From the NCBI GenBank assembly GCA_905234785.1, contig CAJOIP010000021.1, forward strand, positions 1 through 64,000: DNA of 64,000 bases. The letters run 5' to 3'. Origin of the DNA: an uncultured Eggerthellaceae bacterium. GTDB taxonomy: Bacteria > Actinomycetota > Coriobacteriia > Coriobacteriales > Eggerthellaceae. Positions 1-10,220 of this stretch are shown here, one piece after another. Positions within the stretch are counted from its first letter, which is position 1. Every line of letters starts with the position of its first letter. Position numbers and translations under genes: made by a program. The notes beneath the pieces are model-generated. The model was given only the letters and a program-made list of their open reading frames with translations. It did no database searches and was not told the origin of the DNA.

Positions 1-155
1 TAGCGAGCTTCTTCGTCGCGAACGTGTCTGAGAATCTCTGATGCTGAAGGTGATTGTGGCGAAACGGGAATAGGGTTGAGTTCGGCAATGCGATTGAAAA
101 TCGACTTGCGCTTTTCAACATAATCAGGTTTATGGAATCTGACCTCGTTTCGCAT
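1..155 (-). CDS. Hypothetical protein, 3'-truncated by window edge
   Basis: An open frame starts with ATG at 153-155 on the minus strand behind an AAGGAAG Shine-Dalgarno and runs off the left edge after about 51 codons. It is missing from the ORF track because no stop is reached. The visible residues are polar and charged (MRNEVRFHKPDY at the start, EILRHVRDEEAR near the cut) and show no membrane segment or recognised motif. It begins 12 bases after the stop of the upstream hypothetical gene, so the two are probably co-transcribed. Function unknown. Confidence 0.5.
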   Translation of the reverse strand, partial: MRNEVRFHKPDYVEKRKSIFNRIAELNPIPVSPQSPSASEILRHVRDEEAR

Positions 156-167
156 AAAACTTCCTTA

Positions 168-1079
168 CTATGCTTCAGCAGCACCGTCCCCCAAGCGTGC
201 GCTAATCTTGCACGCCATGACGCCATCACCGCACAGTTCGCGTTCGACAACGTCGACGTCTGCAAACGCCTTATGCAAAACCATGAGCACATCCTGCATG
301 TGAGTTTGGGAAATGACGGCATCGAGCTTGATTGCCCCCTCGTCAAACCCGTCGAGAACCCGCGCATTGTAAGACTCGTTTGCTCCGAGAGCCAGCGAGA
401 AGCCAAGCAGCGTCTCGTTATTGTCGTCGGTATCATCGAAATCGGCATACGAATAAACATGAACGTACTGCCCGTATTTCATATCCGCATACACATCCGG
501 ATTTCCATCTCCGTTCAGATGCCTATGAATGCTGGCGCCCATATCCTCTGAACGCCCCATGAACAAACCCGTATACTTCGCTGCACCATCGCGCGCGGGC
601 TTGCCTTTGTATGTGGCTATCGCATAATACCCTGGTATCTTTAGCGGCATGAGCCCGTTGCTTTCGATTGCTTGTGACCAGTTTTTCTCGAAGTCAGCCG
701 CTGACAACGAAGCGGACGCGCCCGCAAGAACTTGCTGCCGTGCTTCAAGAAGCGCCTTCTCACGCGCCCGTGCATCCTGAGCGTTCTTAACCGCATCTGA
801 TGCGCCATCAAAAAGCTTTCCGACTCGCTTCGATGCGCCAGAGAAAGCCTTGCCTGCAGCGTCTTTGACCTTCTCGCCCGCTTCCGCACCTGCGCTTGTC
901 ACCTTCTTTGCAACAGGAGACAACGTTTCGGCGGCTGCCCCAGCCGTTTCTGCTCCTGCATTTATGGCCTTTGTAGCCGCATTCGCAATTTCGGCCACAT
1001 TGTTCATTGCCTCTGGGTCGCTCATTATTGCTGCTGCCGCAGAAATTGCTGCAGTTATTGCCGTCACTGGAATCGCCAT
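168..1079 (-). CDS. Hypothetical protein with Ala-rich helical N-terminus and GIY-YIG-like C-terminal region
   Basis: The start is placed at ATG 1079, five bases after GGAGG, rather than at the longer ORF-track start, giving 303 residues. Residues 1-125 are Ala-rich with repeated AxxA and KVKDAAGKAF-like amphipathic segments, resembling an extended helical or stress-type coil. From about residue 150 the protein is globular. PGYYAI, then KYTGLFMGRSEDMG and IHRHL, have the order and spacing of the GIY, YIG and conserved Arg/His positions of a GIY-YIG fold, but the match is divergent and the catalytic Glu is not certain. It could instead be an unrelated mixed alpha/beta domain. It heads a probable two-gene unit with the truncated ORF at the window edge. 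Biological role unknown. Confidence 0.6.
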   Translation of the reverse strand: MAIPVTAITAAISAAAAIMSDPEAMNNVAEIANAATKAINAGAETAGAAAETLSPVAKKVTSAGAEAGEKVKDAAGKAFSGASKRVGKLFDGASDAVKNAQDARAREKALLEARQQVLAGASASLSAADFEKNWSQAIESNGLMPLKIPGYYAIATYKGKPARDGAAKYTGLFMGRSEDMGASIHRHLNGDGNPDVYADMKYGQYVHVYSYADFDDTDDNNETLLGFSLALGANESYNARVLDGFDEGAIKLDAVISQTHMQDVLMVLHKAFADVDVVERELCGDGVMACKISARLGDGAAEA

Positions 1080-1203
1080 GAGCCCTCCAACCACTGGCTA
1101 TTTATTATTTTCAACGATTATATACTCAATTAGAGTTTTGCATGGAACGGTAATCTGCCCAAACTGTCAGCAGAGCACACTTGTTAACACGGCCTCGCAA
1201 CGC

Positions 1204-1233
1204 AGGAAGGGCCGCTCGAAAGTGGCCCTTCCT
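1204..1233. terminator. Strong hairpin, possible terminator
   Basis: AGGAAGGGCC and GGCCCTTCCT form a 10-bp perfect stem with a short GC-containing loop, in the 331-base gap between the LysR gene and the hypothetical gene. No clear T-run follows on either strand. It could be a structured leader of the downstream hypothetical gene or a factor-dependent stop. Apart from this hairpin and the one at 1325, nothing is seen in the gap. Confidence 0.4.
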
Positions 1234-1324
1234 GTCATGAAAGTATTTGAACGGCTTCCCCTGCAAGCCGTTTCGTTAAGGAAACTATAAGGCGGGTTCA
1301 GCATTATTCTTGGTATGGGTAAGA

Positions 1325-1355
1325 CAAGGCTGTTGCAAAATATGCAACAGCCTTG
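1325..1355. terminator. 13-bp perfect hairpin, probable terminator of the LysR gene
   Basis: CAAGGCTGTTGCA pairs perfectly with TGCAACAGCCTTG across a five-base A/T loop, 56 bases downstream of the LysR stop in the direction of its transcription. The flanking sequence is only weakly T-rich, so intrinsic termination is likely but not certain. Confidence 0.5.
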
Positions 1356-1410
1356 ATCAACACTTCTCTCTACTACGGAACACTTACTGCAGGCGAGTTT
1401 CGATACTCCG

Positions 1411-2364
1411 CTACTCGAAGCTCGCCATGGAAAAGCCGATGGCGTCGTTTTCCTTTGCGGCATCCCAGCTCCTCATGGATTGCTGGCACGACTCGAAGCC
1501 CTTACGGCAGGCATCGTACGCATCGGCGGGGATATCGTCGCTGTAAAACGCGCTCACGCTGAACGACGAATCGATGCCGGTCACGGGCACGATTGCCAGC
1601 GCGTCGCCGAACATGGCGTTGTTCAGGCCCGACGAGAACGCCACGAAGCCCTCGGTTTGCACCTTCAGGTACAGCATGTCAATGTCGCGGTAGTATTCGC
1701 GGGCCACGGCCTGCGGCGACGACTCGACGAGCTCGTCGATGAGCTCGCTTAAGCCCGCGAACACGAAGCTATCGGGAAGCAGCAGCTTCTCGGCGGGAAG
1801 CTCGTCGATCGAGACGCCTTCCGTGCGGCCCGCCAGCGGATGATCCTTGCTCATGACCGCATAGAACCGGTCGGTGTAGATGGGCGTCGAGCGGTAATTC
1901 CGCGATATGCGCGGATCGACGTTCACGGCGAGCGCGATGTCGACGCCGCCCTCGTCCATGGCGCGGCGCAGCTCGCTGTATTCCATGCACGTCATGTCGA
2001 GCTGCACGTCGGGGTGCTCGTGGTTCATGTAGCGCACGAACCGCACGAGGACGGGCCGGGCCGCGTTCTTCAAGTAGCCGATGCGCACCGTCCGGCCGTC
2101 CATGCGTCCGACCTCGCGCGTGCGGTCGACGAGGTTCGAGTAGGCGCGCAGCACGGTTTGCGCCTCGCGGTAGAACACCTTCCCCGCCTCGGTCAGCTGA
2201 GCCGACTGATTGCCGCGGTCGATCAGCTTCACGCCGATGACTTCCTCGAGCGCCGCCAAGTGACGGCTAATGACCGAACGGCTGACATAGAAGTAATCGG
2301 CCGTGCGCTTGAAGCTCAGCGTCTCGGCAAGGTATATGAACTCGATGAGGTGGTTGACGTTCAT
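1411..2364 (-). CDS. LysR-family transcriptional regulator
   Basis: A 317-residue protein of usual LysR length. The N-terminal winged HTH (about residues 1-60) contains LAETLSFKRTADYFYVSRSVISRHLAALEE, typical of LysR, although the common QPA(L/V)S segment is replaced by YVSRSVIS. Residues 90-300 form the periplasmic-binding-like effector domain (VRIGYLKNAARP opens it). The effector is unknown. It is transcribed away from the 52-residue small ORF at 2673 across a 308-base divergent region with phased TTGCAA repeats. Regulators of this family commonly control the divergently transcribed gene, so the small ORF or an autoregulatory loop is the nearest candidate target. Confidence 0.9.
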   Translation of the reverse strand: MNVNHLIEFIYLAETLSFKRTADYFYVSRSVISRHLAALEEVIGVKLIDRGNQSAQLTEAGKVFYREAQTVLRAYSNLVDRTREVGRMDGRTVRIGYLKNAARPVLVRFVRYMNHEHPDVQLDMTCMEYSELRRAMDEGGVDIALAVNVDPRISRNYRSTPIYTDRFYAVMSKDHPLAGRTEGVSIDELPAEKLLLPDSFVFAGLSELIDELVESSPQAVAREYYRDIDMLYLKVQTEGFVAFSSGLNNAMFGDALAIVPVTGIDSSFSVSAFYSDDIPADAYDACRKGFESCQQSMRSWDAAKENDAIGFSMASFE

Positions 2365-2465
2365 GCCGCAGCCTTATTACCAACATTCCACCCGCTGCTG
2401 AAACTACACGGCATGCGGGCTTTTCGTGCTATGTGACAGCAGAGCACATCATGGTTTTCGCAGAC

Positions 2466-2500
2466 GTTGCAATCTTTGCAATGCGTTGCAACTCCTGCAA
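2466..2500. promoter_or_regulatory. Phased TTGCAA repeats in divergent promoter region
   Basis: GTTGCAA (2466), TTTGCAA (2475), GTTGCAA (2485) and a weaker CCTGCAA (2494) recur every 9-10 bases, close to one helical turn. Each TTGCAA is itself a palindrome. They lie in the 308-base gap between the divergent LysR gene and the small ORF, about 100 bases upstream of the LysR start. This suggests an operator, possibly for LysR itself, but binding is inferred. The rest of the gap (2365-2672) shows no ORF. Confidence 0.35.
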
Positions 2501-2672
2501 TCACCCACTGTGCAAGGCTCTCATCAGGCATTATACCCGAAACATTATCCTCAGTAGCTTCACATAGCCTACATCCACTATGCCGTTCACGATATTATCC
2601 GCGCACGACCTGTTTCGTTGGGTATGGTTGCAGAGGTTCGAAACCGACAACCCTCAACGAAAGGACGAAACA

Positions 2673-2831
2673 ATGGAGAACACCGCACGCGACTACGCAA
2701 ACATGAGCATGAACGACGTCATCGAGGCCGTCATCCGCGACTCGAAGCTTCAGGGCACCATCACCTACCCGCTGCGCACCGAAGGCTACCACACCTGCAG
2801 CAACCTGCTCTACACCGAGCGCCTGAAGTAA
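2673..2831 (+). CDS. Small hypothetical protein, 52 residues
   Basis: The ORF track starts this frame at 2580, but the ATG at 2673 follows GAAAGGACG at good spacing and is the better start. It encodes a soluble, acidic 52-residue peptide beginning MENTARDYANMSMNDVIEAV and ending with a Tyr/Thr-rich tail that contains one Cys. It has no signal peptide or membrane helix. A good intrinsic terminator begins 38 bases after the stop, so this is a self-contained transcription unit. I do not recognise the family. A regulatory small protein or a peptide precursor are possibilities; no modification enzymes lie nearby. Confidence 0.6.
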   Translation: MENTARDYANMSMNDVIEAVIRDSKLQGTITYPLRTEGYHTCSNLLYTERLK

Positions 2832-2868
2832 TTACCGCGGGTCACGCGCCCGCACAGGCATCACGAGA

Positions 2869-2904
2869 AAGCGCCCTGGCATTGCCGGGGCGCTTCTTGT
2901 TTTC
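2869..2904 (+). terminator. Rho-independent terminator after the small ORF
   Basis: AAGCGCCC (2869-2876) pairs with GGGCGCTT (2888-2895), followed by CTTGTTTTCC. Stem, loop and T-rich tail fit an intrinsic terminator for the plus-strand small gene. Confidence 0.75.
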
Positions 2905-2921
2905 CAAGGCTTTGGCAATTC

Positions 2922-3058
2922 GAAACCGCTTTCGACGCTTCCCCCCTTTCGCACCATACGGCAATCGTGCCGGCACGCGCTTGCCAAGCTGAAGCAGCTT
3001 TCGACACTTCCCCCAGTTGTTCGCATTGAACGGCAACCACGGAAGCACGCGCTTACAC
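2922..3058. repeat. Tandem duplication, two ~67-bp units
   Basis: Unit 1 (2922-2986) begins GAAACCGCTTTCGACGCTTC and unit 2 (2991-3058) begins GAAGCAGCTTTCGACACTTC. Both end in CACGCGCTT. They are roughly three-quarters identical by eye. They lie in the 443-base non-coding gap between the small ORF and birA, and no conserved ORF is seen in them. Confidence 0.55.
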
Positions 3059-3244
3059 ATAGACCCGATATCGCTTCATATTGCATTCTTTTTCGCGTTT
3101 CGCGCAGTGATATGAGGCCCGTGTGTATCGATTATGCCGTGCGCAGGGGGAATACGATGCACATGTGCATCGTATCGCTGCATGGAGGTACACATGGAGC
3201 CCATATCGCTGCGCGAAACGCAAAATAAGATGCAGCTTGCAACA
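3052..3244. repeat. Three-hairpin dispersed repeat, copy A
   Basis: This ~190-bp non-coding element has a second copy at 30521-30710. Layout: an imperfect long hairpin whose arms start CTTACACA and end GTGTGTA, a perfect 24-bp palindrome at 3152-3175 whose half is ATACGATGCACA, and a third segment that repeats the beginning of the first arm and ends CCATATCGCTGCGCGAAA. Both copies share all three parts in the same order. It occupies most of the gap before birA. It resembles a REP/BIME or MITE-like element; no transposase is present. Confidence 0.65.
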
Positions 3245-3274
3245 ATAGGGGGCTTGTGCGCGAGTTAGAGCCCC

Positions 3275-4021
3275 TCAGAGCACGTGGGCTTCGCCGGAAG
3301 AGACGGGACAGTCGCCGACGAGGAGGCTGCCATCTGCGTTAACGCCGGTGACGGGACCGGACGCGACCACGTTGCCGTTGCGGTCGGCGATGTCAACCTG
3401 CTTGCCGGACAGAGCGTTGCAGGCGTTGTACTCGTCGACGAACGGCGCGAAGCCTTCGCGCTGCCATTGGGCGTAGCGCTGCCAAAGCACGGCCATGACC
3501 TCGTCGCCCACGAAATCGATGGCGGATTGGCGGTCGGCGGCCTGATCGAGGCCGTTACGGGCGATTTCGGAAACGTAGGCGGGCGTGTTCTTCCCGCCGA
3601 CCGGCTGCTCGTCTGCAGGGCGCCACACGTTCACGCCAATACCGACGCACACGCCATCGGCATGCTTTTCCATGGAAATGCCAGCGAGCTTGCCTTCCGC
3701 GCACATGACATCGTTGGGCCATTTCACCTGCACCTCGTCGGACATGAGGGCGGCGGCGCTGAGCAACGCGCGTCGCACCGACAGCGCCACGACCAAGCCC
3801 AGCGTGGGAAGTTGCCCTGCCGGCACGTCGGGGCGCAACAGGACCGACTGGTACAGGCCGCCGCGTGGGCTCGACCATGTGCGGCCCTGACGGCCATAGC
3901 CGCCGACTTGCTCGGCGGCGCGACACACGAGACCCTCGTCATAGCCCATTTCCAGGCCGTGTTTCACCAGCTCGTTAGTGGAAACGACGGTATCGAAACG
4001 TTCGATGCGGTACATCTGCAT
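3275..4021 (-). CDS. birA: Biotin--[acetyl-CoA-carboxylase] ligase (class I, no HTH)
   Basis: BirA activates biotin with ATP and transfers it to the acceptor Lys of biotin-dependent carboxylases in the cytosol. The 248-residue protein is catalytic domain only: it starts directly at RIERFDTVVSTNE, so it lacks the N-terminal repressor HTH of class II BirA. The biotinyl-AMP loop is GYGRQGRTW (41-49), with KWPNDV (100-105) and KLAGI (111-115) as further active-site motifs. A short C-terminal SH3-like domain follows. It begins nine bases after the folP/folK stop and is the last gene of the tilS-maf-hpt-ftsH-folPK-birA row. With no HTH, it should not itself regulate biotin genes. Confidence 0.95.
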   Translation of the reverse strand: MQMYRIERFDTVVSTNELVKHGLEMGYDEGLVCRAAEQVGGYGRQGRTWSSPRGGLYQSVLLRPDVPAGQLPTLGLVVALSVRRALLSAAALMSDEVQVKWPNDVMCAEGKLAGISMEKHADGVCVGIGVNVWRPADEQPVGGKNTPAYVSEIARNGLDQAADRQSAIDFVGDEVMAVLWQRYAQWQREGFAPFVDEYNACNALSGKQVDIADRNGNVVASGPVTGVNADGSLLVGDCPVSSGEAHVL

Positions 4022-4030
4022 TACGGGCGA

Positions 4031-5341
4031 CTATTCAATGCGTGTGGCTTTGCCGTACTTCACGTCGGCATTGTCGAGCGACTTGCCGTCGGCGAAGGCG
4101 AAATGCGGACGCAGCTCGGCCAAGGGCCGCACGACGAAATCGCGCTCGAGGGCGCGGGGGTGCGGCAGCGTGAGCACCTCGTTTTCAGTGACGTACATCT
4201 GGTAATCGACGATGTCGAGATCGCACGTGCGCGGCCCGTTTTCAATCGTGCGCACGCGGCCGAGGCTGTTCTCGATGGCATGCAGGTACTGCAGCAACTC
4301 CTTCGGCGGCACGCCGCAACGCATGAGCACGATGGCGTTCACGAACTCATCCTGGTCCTCGTAATAAGCCGGCTCGCTCGCGTAGAAGCTCGAAATGTCG
4401 ACGATCTGCGAGTCGGGAACGGTGCACAGCTGGCTGATGGCATGGTTGAGCTGGGCGATCTTGCCTTCACGCTCTTCCCCGTCGTTGGCGACGAGCGCGA
4501 TGTTGCAGCCGAGCGCCACCACGACGAGCGGGCGCAGGTTCGCAAGCGCCTTCGCCGTCGCGGCCACGTTATGCGCACGAACCACGGTCGCACCGAGCTC
4601 GGCAGCCATGAGCGCCTCGGCTGCCGACGCCTCGTCACGCGCGCTGGGCTCGTCGATGTGGTACGCCCACCCGATGAAGCTCTTGCGCGACACGGCGCAC
4701 ATGACCGGGTACCCCAGCCGCGCGAACTCGTGGAAGTTGCGCACGAGCTCGAGCGTCTGGCTCGGCGTCTTGCCGAACCCGGGACCCGGATCGACGCAGA
4801 TGCGCTCGCGCGCGATGCCGGCAGCTTCCAGCTCGGCCGCACGGTCGCGCAGGTAATCGCAGACCTCGGCAACGACGTCGTCGTACACGGGGTCGGCTTG
4901 CATGGTCTTGGGCTCGCCTTTCATGTGCATGACGACCAGGCCCGCATCGCATCCGCAGGCGACCTCCACCATGGCGGGGTCACGGAACCCCGACACGTCG
5001 TTGATGATGGCGGCACCAGCCTGAACAGCCGCGCGGGCGACCTCGGCATGGCGCGTGTCAATGCTGACGCATGCGCCCTCTTCGGCAAGCACGCGCACGA
5101 CCTCGATGGTGCGGGCCAGCTCTTCCTCGATCGCGACCTCGTCGCTTCCCGGGCGCGTGGACTCGCCTCCCACGTCGATGATGTGGGCGCCTTCGTCGAG
5201 CATGCGGTGCGCATGGGCGATGGCGTCTTCCTGTGCGTTGTGGGTGCCGCCATCCGAGAAGGAATCGGGCGTAACATTGAGGATGCCCATGATGATGGGC
5301 ATCCTCTCGTCGAATTCGAATGTGGCGCATTGCCAGGTCAT
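4031..5341 (-). CDS. folP-folK: Bifunctional dihydropteroate synthase / HPPK (FolP-FolK fusion)
   Basis: Two consecutive folate enzymes in one 436-residue chain. Residues 1 to about 265 are dihydropteroate synthase: ILNVTPDSFSDGG (20-32) is the pterin/diphosphate loop, with DVGGESTRPG and DPGPGFGKT also present. Residues from about 272 to the end are 6-hydroxymethyl-7,8-dihydropterin pyrophosphokinase: VVVALGCNIA, FYASEPAYY, and the NGPRTCDLDIVDY Mg/ATP motif. FolK catalyses the step just before FolP, so the fusion may channel the intermediate. The start ATG follows AAAGGGG. It lies 15 bases after ftsH and just before birA. Confidence 0.95.
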   Translation of the reverse strand: MTWQCATFEFDERMPIIMGILNVTPDSFSDGGTHNAQEDAIAHAHRMLDEGAHIIDVGGESTRPGSDEVAIEEELARTIEVVRVLAEEGACVSIDTRHAEVARAAVQAGAAIINDVSGFRDPAMVEVACGCDAGLVVMHMKGEPKTMQADPVYDDVVAEVCDYLRDRAAELEAAGIARERICVDPGPGFGKTPSQTLELVRNFHEFARLGYPVMCAVSRKSFIGWAYHIDEPSARDEASAAEALMAAELGATVVRAHNVAATAKALANLRPLVVVALGCNIALVANDGEEREGKIAQLNHAISQLCTVPDSQIVDISSFYASEPAYYEDQDEFVNAIVLMRCGVPPKELLQYLHAIENSLGRVRTIENGPRTCDLDIVDYQMYVTENEVLTLPHPRALERDFVVRPLAELRPHFAFADGKSLDNADVKYGKATRIE

Positions 5342-5356
5342 GTGACCCCTTTCGGT

Positions 5357-7762
<2,406 letters not shown>

Positions 7763-7808
7763 GTGCTTCGTCTCTCTTATGCTCGTATGCTACGCGCGTC
7801 TCGTATGC

Positions 7809-8360
7809 TTATTCGTACACTTCGGGTTTGAGGATGCCGATGTAGGGCAGGTTGCGGTAACGCTCGGCGTAGTCGAGGCCGTAGCCGACGATGAACTCGT
7901 CGGGGCACTCGAAGCCGACGTGCGCGCAGTCGATGTGGACCTGCTCCTTGGTCTTCTTGCGCAAAAGCGTGATGACCTCGATGGAAGCGGGCTCGTGCTG
8001 CTCGAGGTAGTTGATGAGGAACTGCAGCGTCAGGCCCGAGTCGAGGATGTCCTCGACCACCACGACGTGCTTGCCCTTGATCGGCGACGTCAGGTCCTTC
8101 TGAATCTGAACGCGGCCCGAGCTCTTCGTGGAACTGCCGTACGACGACAACGCCATGTAGTCCATTTCCAGCGGAATCTCGGTTGCGCGGGCGAGGTCGG
8201 CCATGAAGATGGCGGCGCCGCGCAGCACCGACAGCAAAAGCACGCCTTCCCCGCGAGATGCAGCCTCGGAGTACTCGTCGGTCAGCGCCGCGCCGATTTC
8301 CTTCACGCGCGCCTGAATCTCGGTGTCGGCGAACAGGATTTCCTTGATGTCCTTATGCAT
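7809..8360 (-). CDS. hpt: Hypoxanthine phosphoribosyltransferase
   Basis: A purine-salvage enzyme converting hypoxanthine or guanine plus PRPP to IMP or GMP. The 183-residue length is normal. The PRPP-binding motif is VVVVEDILDSGLTL; SVLRGAAIFMADL and SSYGSSTKSSG (catalytic flexible loop) are also present, and the C-terminal DYAERYRNLPYIGIL is characteristic. It lies between maf and ftsH. The 134-base gap upstream, after maf, contains TTGACG and AT-rich stretches and could hold an extra promoter, but no convincing pair with correct spacing was found. Confidence 0.95.
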   Translation of the reverse strand: MHKDIKEILFADTEIQARVKEIGAALTDEYSEAASRGEGVLLLSVLRGAAIFMADLARATEIPLEMDYMALSSYGSSTKSSGRVQIQKDLTSPIKGKHVVVVEDILDSGLTLQFLINYLEQHEPASIEVITLLRKKTKEQVHIDCAHVGFECPDEFIVGYGLDYAERYRNLPYIGILKPEVYE

Positions 8361-8494
8361 GGTTGCCCAATCTATCAGCTCTTATACACAAACGGAAAGT
8401 GTACCATTTGGCGGTTAATTGGGCTTTGCGATACGTCAACGGCCAGCTAACAAACCATAGGGAATGCACACCACGGGAAAACTGGCGCGCGTGC

Positions 8495-9133
8495 TCATCC
8501 GAAGATGTCGGGGAATTCGGCTTTCAGGCGCTCGACGGGAAACCCGATGACGGTGTCGAGGCTGCCCTCGATGTGGTCGACGAAGGCGCCGCCGCCCGAC
8601 TGGATGCCATAGGCGCCGGCCTTGTCGAAGGGGTCGCCGCTTTCGATGTAGGCGGCGATTTCGGCGTCGGAAAGCTCGCGGAAGTACACGTAGGTCGTGT
8701 CGACGAACGTGCGGTAGAACAAGCCGACGTCCTGGCCTTTCGGGGCGTTGACCGCCCAAAACGACACGGCCGTGTGAACATCGTGCCCATGGCCGGAAAG
8801 CGCGCGGAGCATGCGCTCGGCATCGGCGGCGTCGCGCGGCTTGCCGAAGATCTCGCCGCGGAACACCACCATGGTGTCGGACCCCAGCACGACCATCGTG
8901 CCGTCGTAGTCAGGCGTGACCAGCTGCTCGACCGCGGCTTTCGCCTTGCGCTCGGCCAGCTTCCTCACGGCTTCGAGGGGGTCTTGCGCCAGGCGCTCGT
9001 CAAGCGACTCGTCGACGTCGACCGCGTGCACGCGAAACTCGACGCCCGTTTGCGCCAACAACTCGCGGCGCCGCGGCGACGCGCTTGCCAATACGATGTC
9101 GAATGCGTCGATCTGATCAGGCAAGTTTGACAT
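8495..9133 (-). CDS. maf: Maf-like nucleoside triphosphate pyrophosphatase
   Basis: Maf proteins hydrolyse non-canonical or standard NTPs to NMP plus PPi and are linked to septum inhibition and nucleotide house-cleaning. The 212-residue protein has the diagnostic N-terminal LASASPRRRELL, VDESL, the LGSDTMV motif and KAGAYGIQSGGGAFV near the C-terminus. Its start lies one base from the stop of tilS, so the two are translationally coupled. Confidence 0.93.
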   Translation of the reverse strand: MSNLPDQIDAFDIVLASASPRRRELLAQTGVEFRVHAVDVDESLDERLAQDPLEAVRKLAERKAKAAVEQLVTPDYDGTMVVLGSDTMVVFRGEIFGKPRDAADAERMLRALSGHGHDVHTAVSFWAVNAPKGQDVGLFYRTFVDTTYVYFRELSDAEIAAYIESGDPFDKAGAYGIQSGGGAFVDHIEGSLDTVIGFPVERLKAEFPDIFG

Positions 9134-9134
9134 G

Positions 9135-10220
9135 CTACACCCGCTTCCGGCGCGTGCGGAAGGCGGCCATGGGCTCGATGCGCACGCCTTGCTTGTTGGC
9201 GCTGACGGCCAGGTTGCCCTGCACGTTCACGACGTAGCCGCCGTTGGGCTTGCCGTCAGAGAACCCGGCGAGAACCGCTTCTATGGTGGCCGTGTCGATG
9301 CGCTCGTCGGCCCCGAGCATCTGCGCAAGCGCACCGGACACCACGCGGCGCTGCAAGGGCACGGGCACGCCGGCGAACGCGGGAGCAATGAGGCAGCCCT
9401 CCCCCTCGCCCAGCCACTGCACGTGTTTGGCTGCGACTTCGTCGGCCATGGCGGACACCATGTCGTCTTCGTCGGCGATGAGGTTCATCGTGCGCATGAG
9501 CGTCTCGCGCAAGCGCGGGTTGCGCTCTTCGGCCCGCGGGATGATCTCGTGGCGGACGTACGCGCGGAAGCGGTCGGTGTGCTCGTTGGTGGCGTCTTCG
9601 CGCCAAAGCGCGCCGGCCGCGTCGCGGGCAACCGGGAACCCATCCTTCGCCCGGCGGCGGATGTAGTCCCTCAGCTCTTCGCGGCTCGCGTCGAGCACGG
9701 GGCGCACCACCTGGCCGTTGCGGTACAGCATCGACCTGAAACCGCCCGGCCCCGTGCCCACGATGGATCGCATGTAGAAGTTCTCGATGCGGTCATCGAC
9801 CGTGTGCGCCACGAAAATGCGCCCCTGCGACACCGGCGCCTCCTCGCGCCGGCACAAATCGGCGAGCGCGTCATGGGCGGCCGCGTATCGCTCGCGGCGC
9901 GCAACCGCCTCCACGTTGCCGTGCTCCGCTTCCGCTATGGCGCCGACTTCGACCGTCGCGCAGGTGAAGGGAATGCCCAGAACCTCGGCGAGCTGCCGCG
10001 CGAATGCGGCGTCGGCATCGGCCGCCTCGCCGCGAAGCCGGTGGTTCACATGCAGCATGGCGAGCGGTCCGATTGCGCCCCGCTCGCAAAGCCCCCGCGC
10101 AAGGTAGGCCATCGCCGTGGAATCCGACCCTCCCGACACCATGAGCAGCACGGGGCCGCCCGCTTCCACGAGCCCGCGGCTTGCAAGCACGAGCTCGGTT
10201 CGGAACAGCAGGTCTATCAT
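9135..10220 (-). CDS. tilS: tRNA(Ile)-lysidine synthase
   Basis: TilS ligates lysine to C34 of the CAU-anticodon tRNA-Ile, changing its specificity from AUG to AUA, and is generally essential. The chosen ATG at 10220 overlaps the TGA of the preceding GGDEF gene (ATGA). The ORF-track start 39 codons earlier lies inside that gene. The N-type PP-loop is SGGSDST (29-35), with HVNHRLRG, GHTxxD-like AHTVDDRIENF and a C-terminal substrate-recognition region. 361 residues is normal. It is in the row GGDEF-tilS-maf-hpt-ftsH. Confidence 0.93.
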   Translation of the reverse strand: MIDLLFRTELVLASRGLVEAGGPVLLMVSGGSDSTAMAYLARGLCERGAIGPLAMLHVNHRLRGEAADADAAFARQLAEVLGIPFTCATVEVGAIAEAEHGNVEAVARRERYAAAHDALADLCRREEAPVSQGRIFVAHTVDDRIENFYMRSIVGTGPGGFRSMLYRNGQVVRPVLDASREELRDYIRRRAKDGFPVARDAAGALWREDATNEHTDRFRAYVRHEIIPRAEERNPRLRETLMRTMNLIADEDDMVSAMADEVAAKHVQWLGEGEGCLIAPAFAGVPVPLQRRVVSGALAQMLGADERIDTATIEAVLAGFSDGKPNGGYVVNVQGNLAVSANKQGVRIEPMAAFRTRRKRV

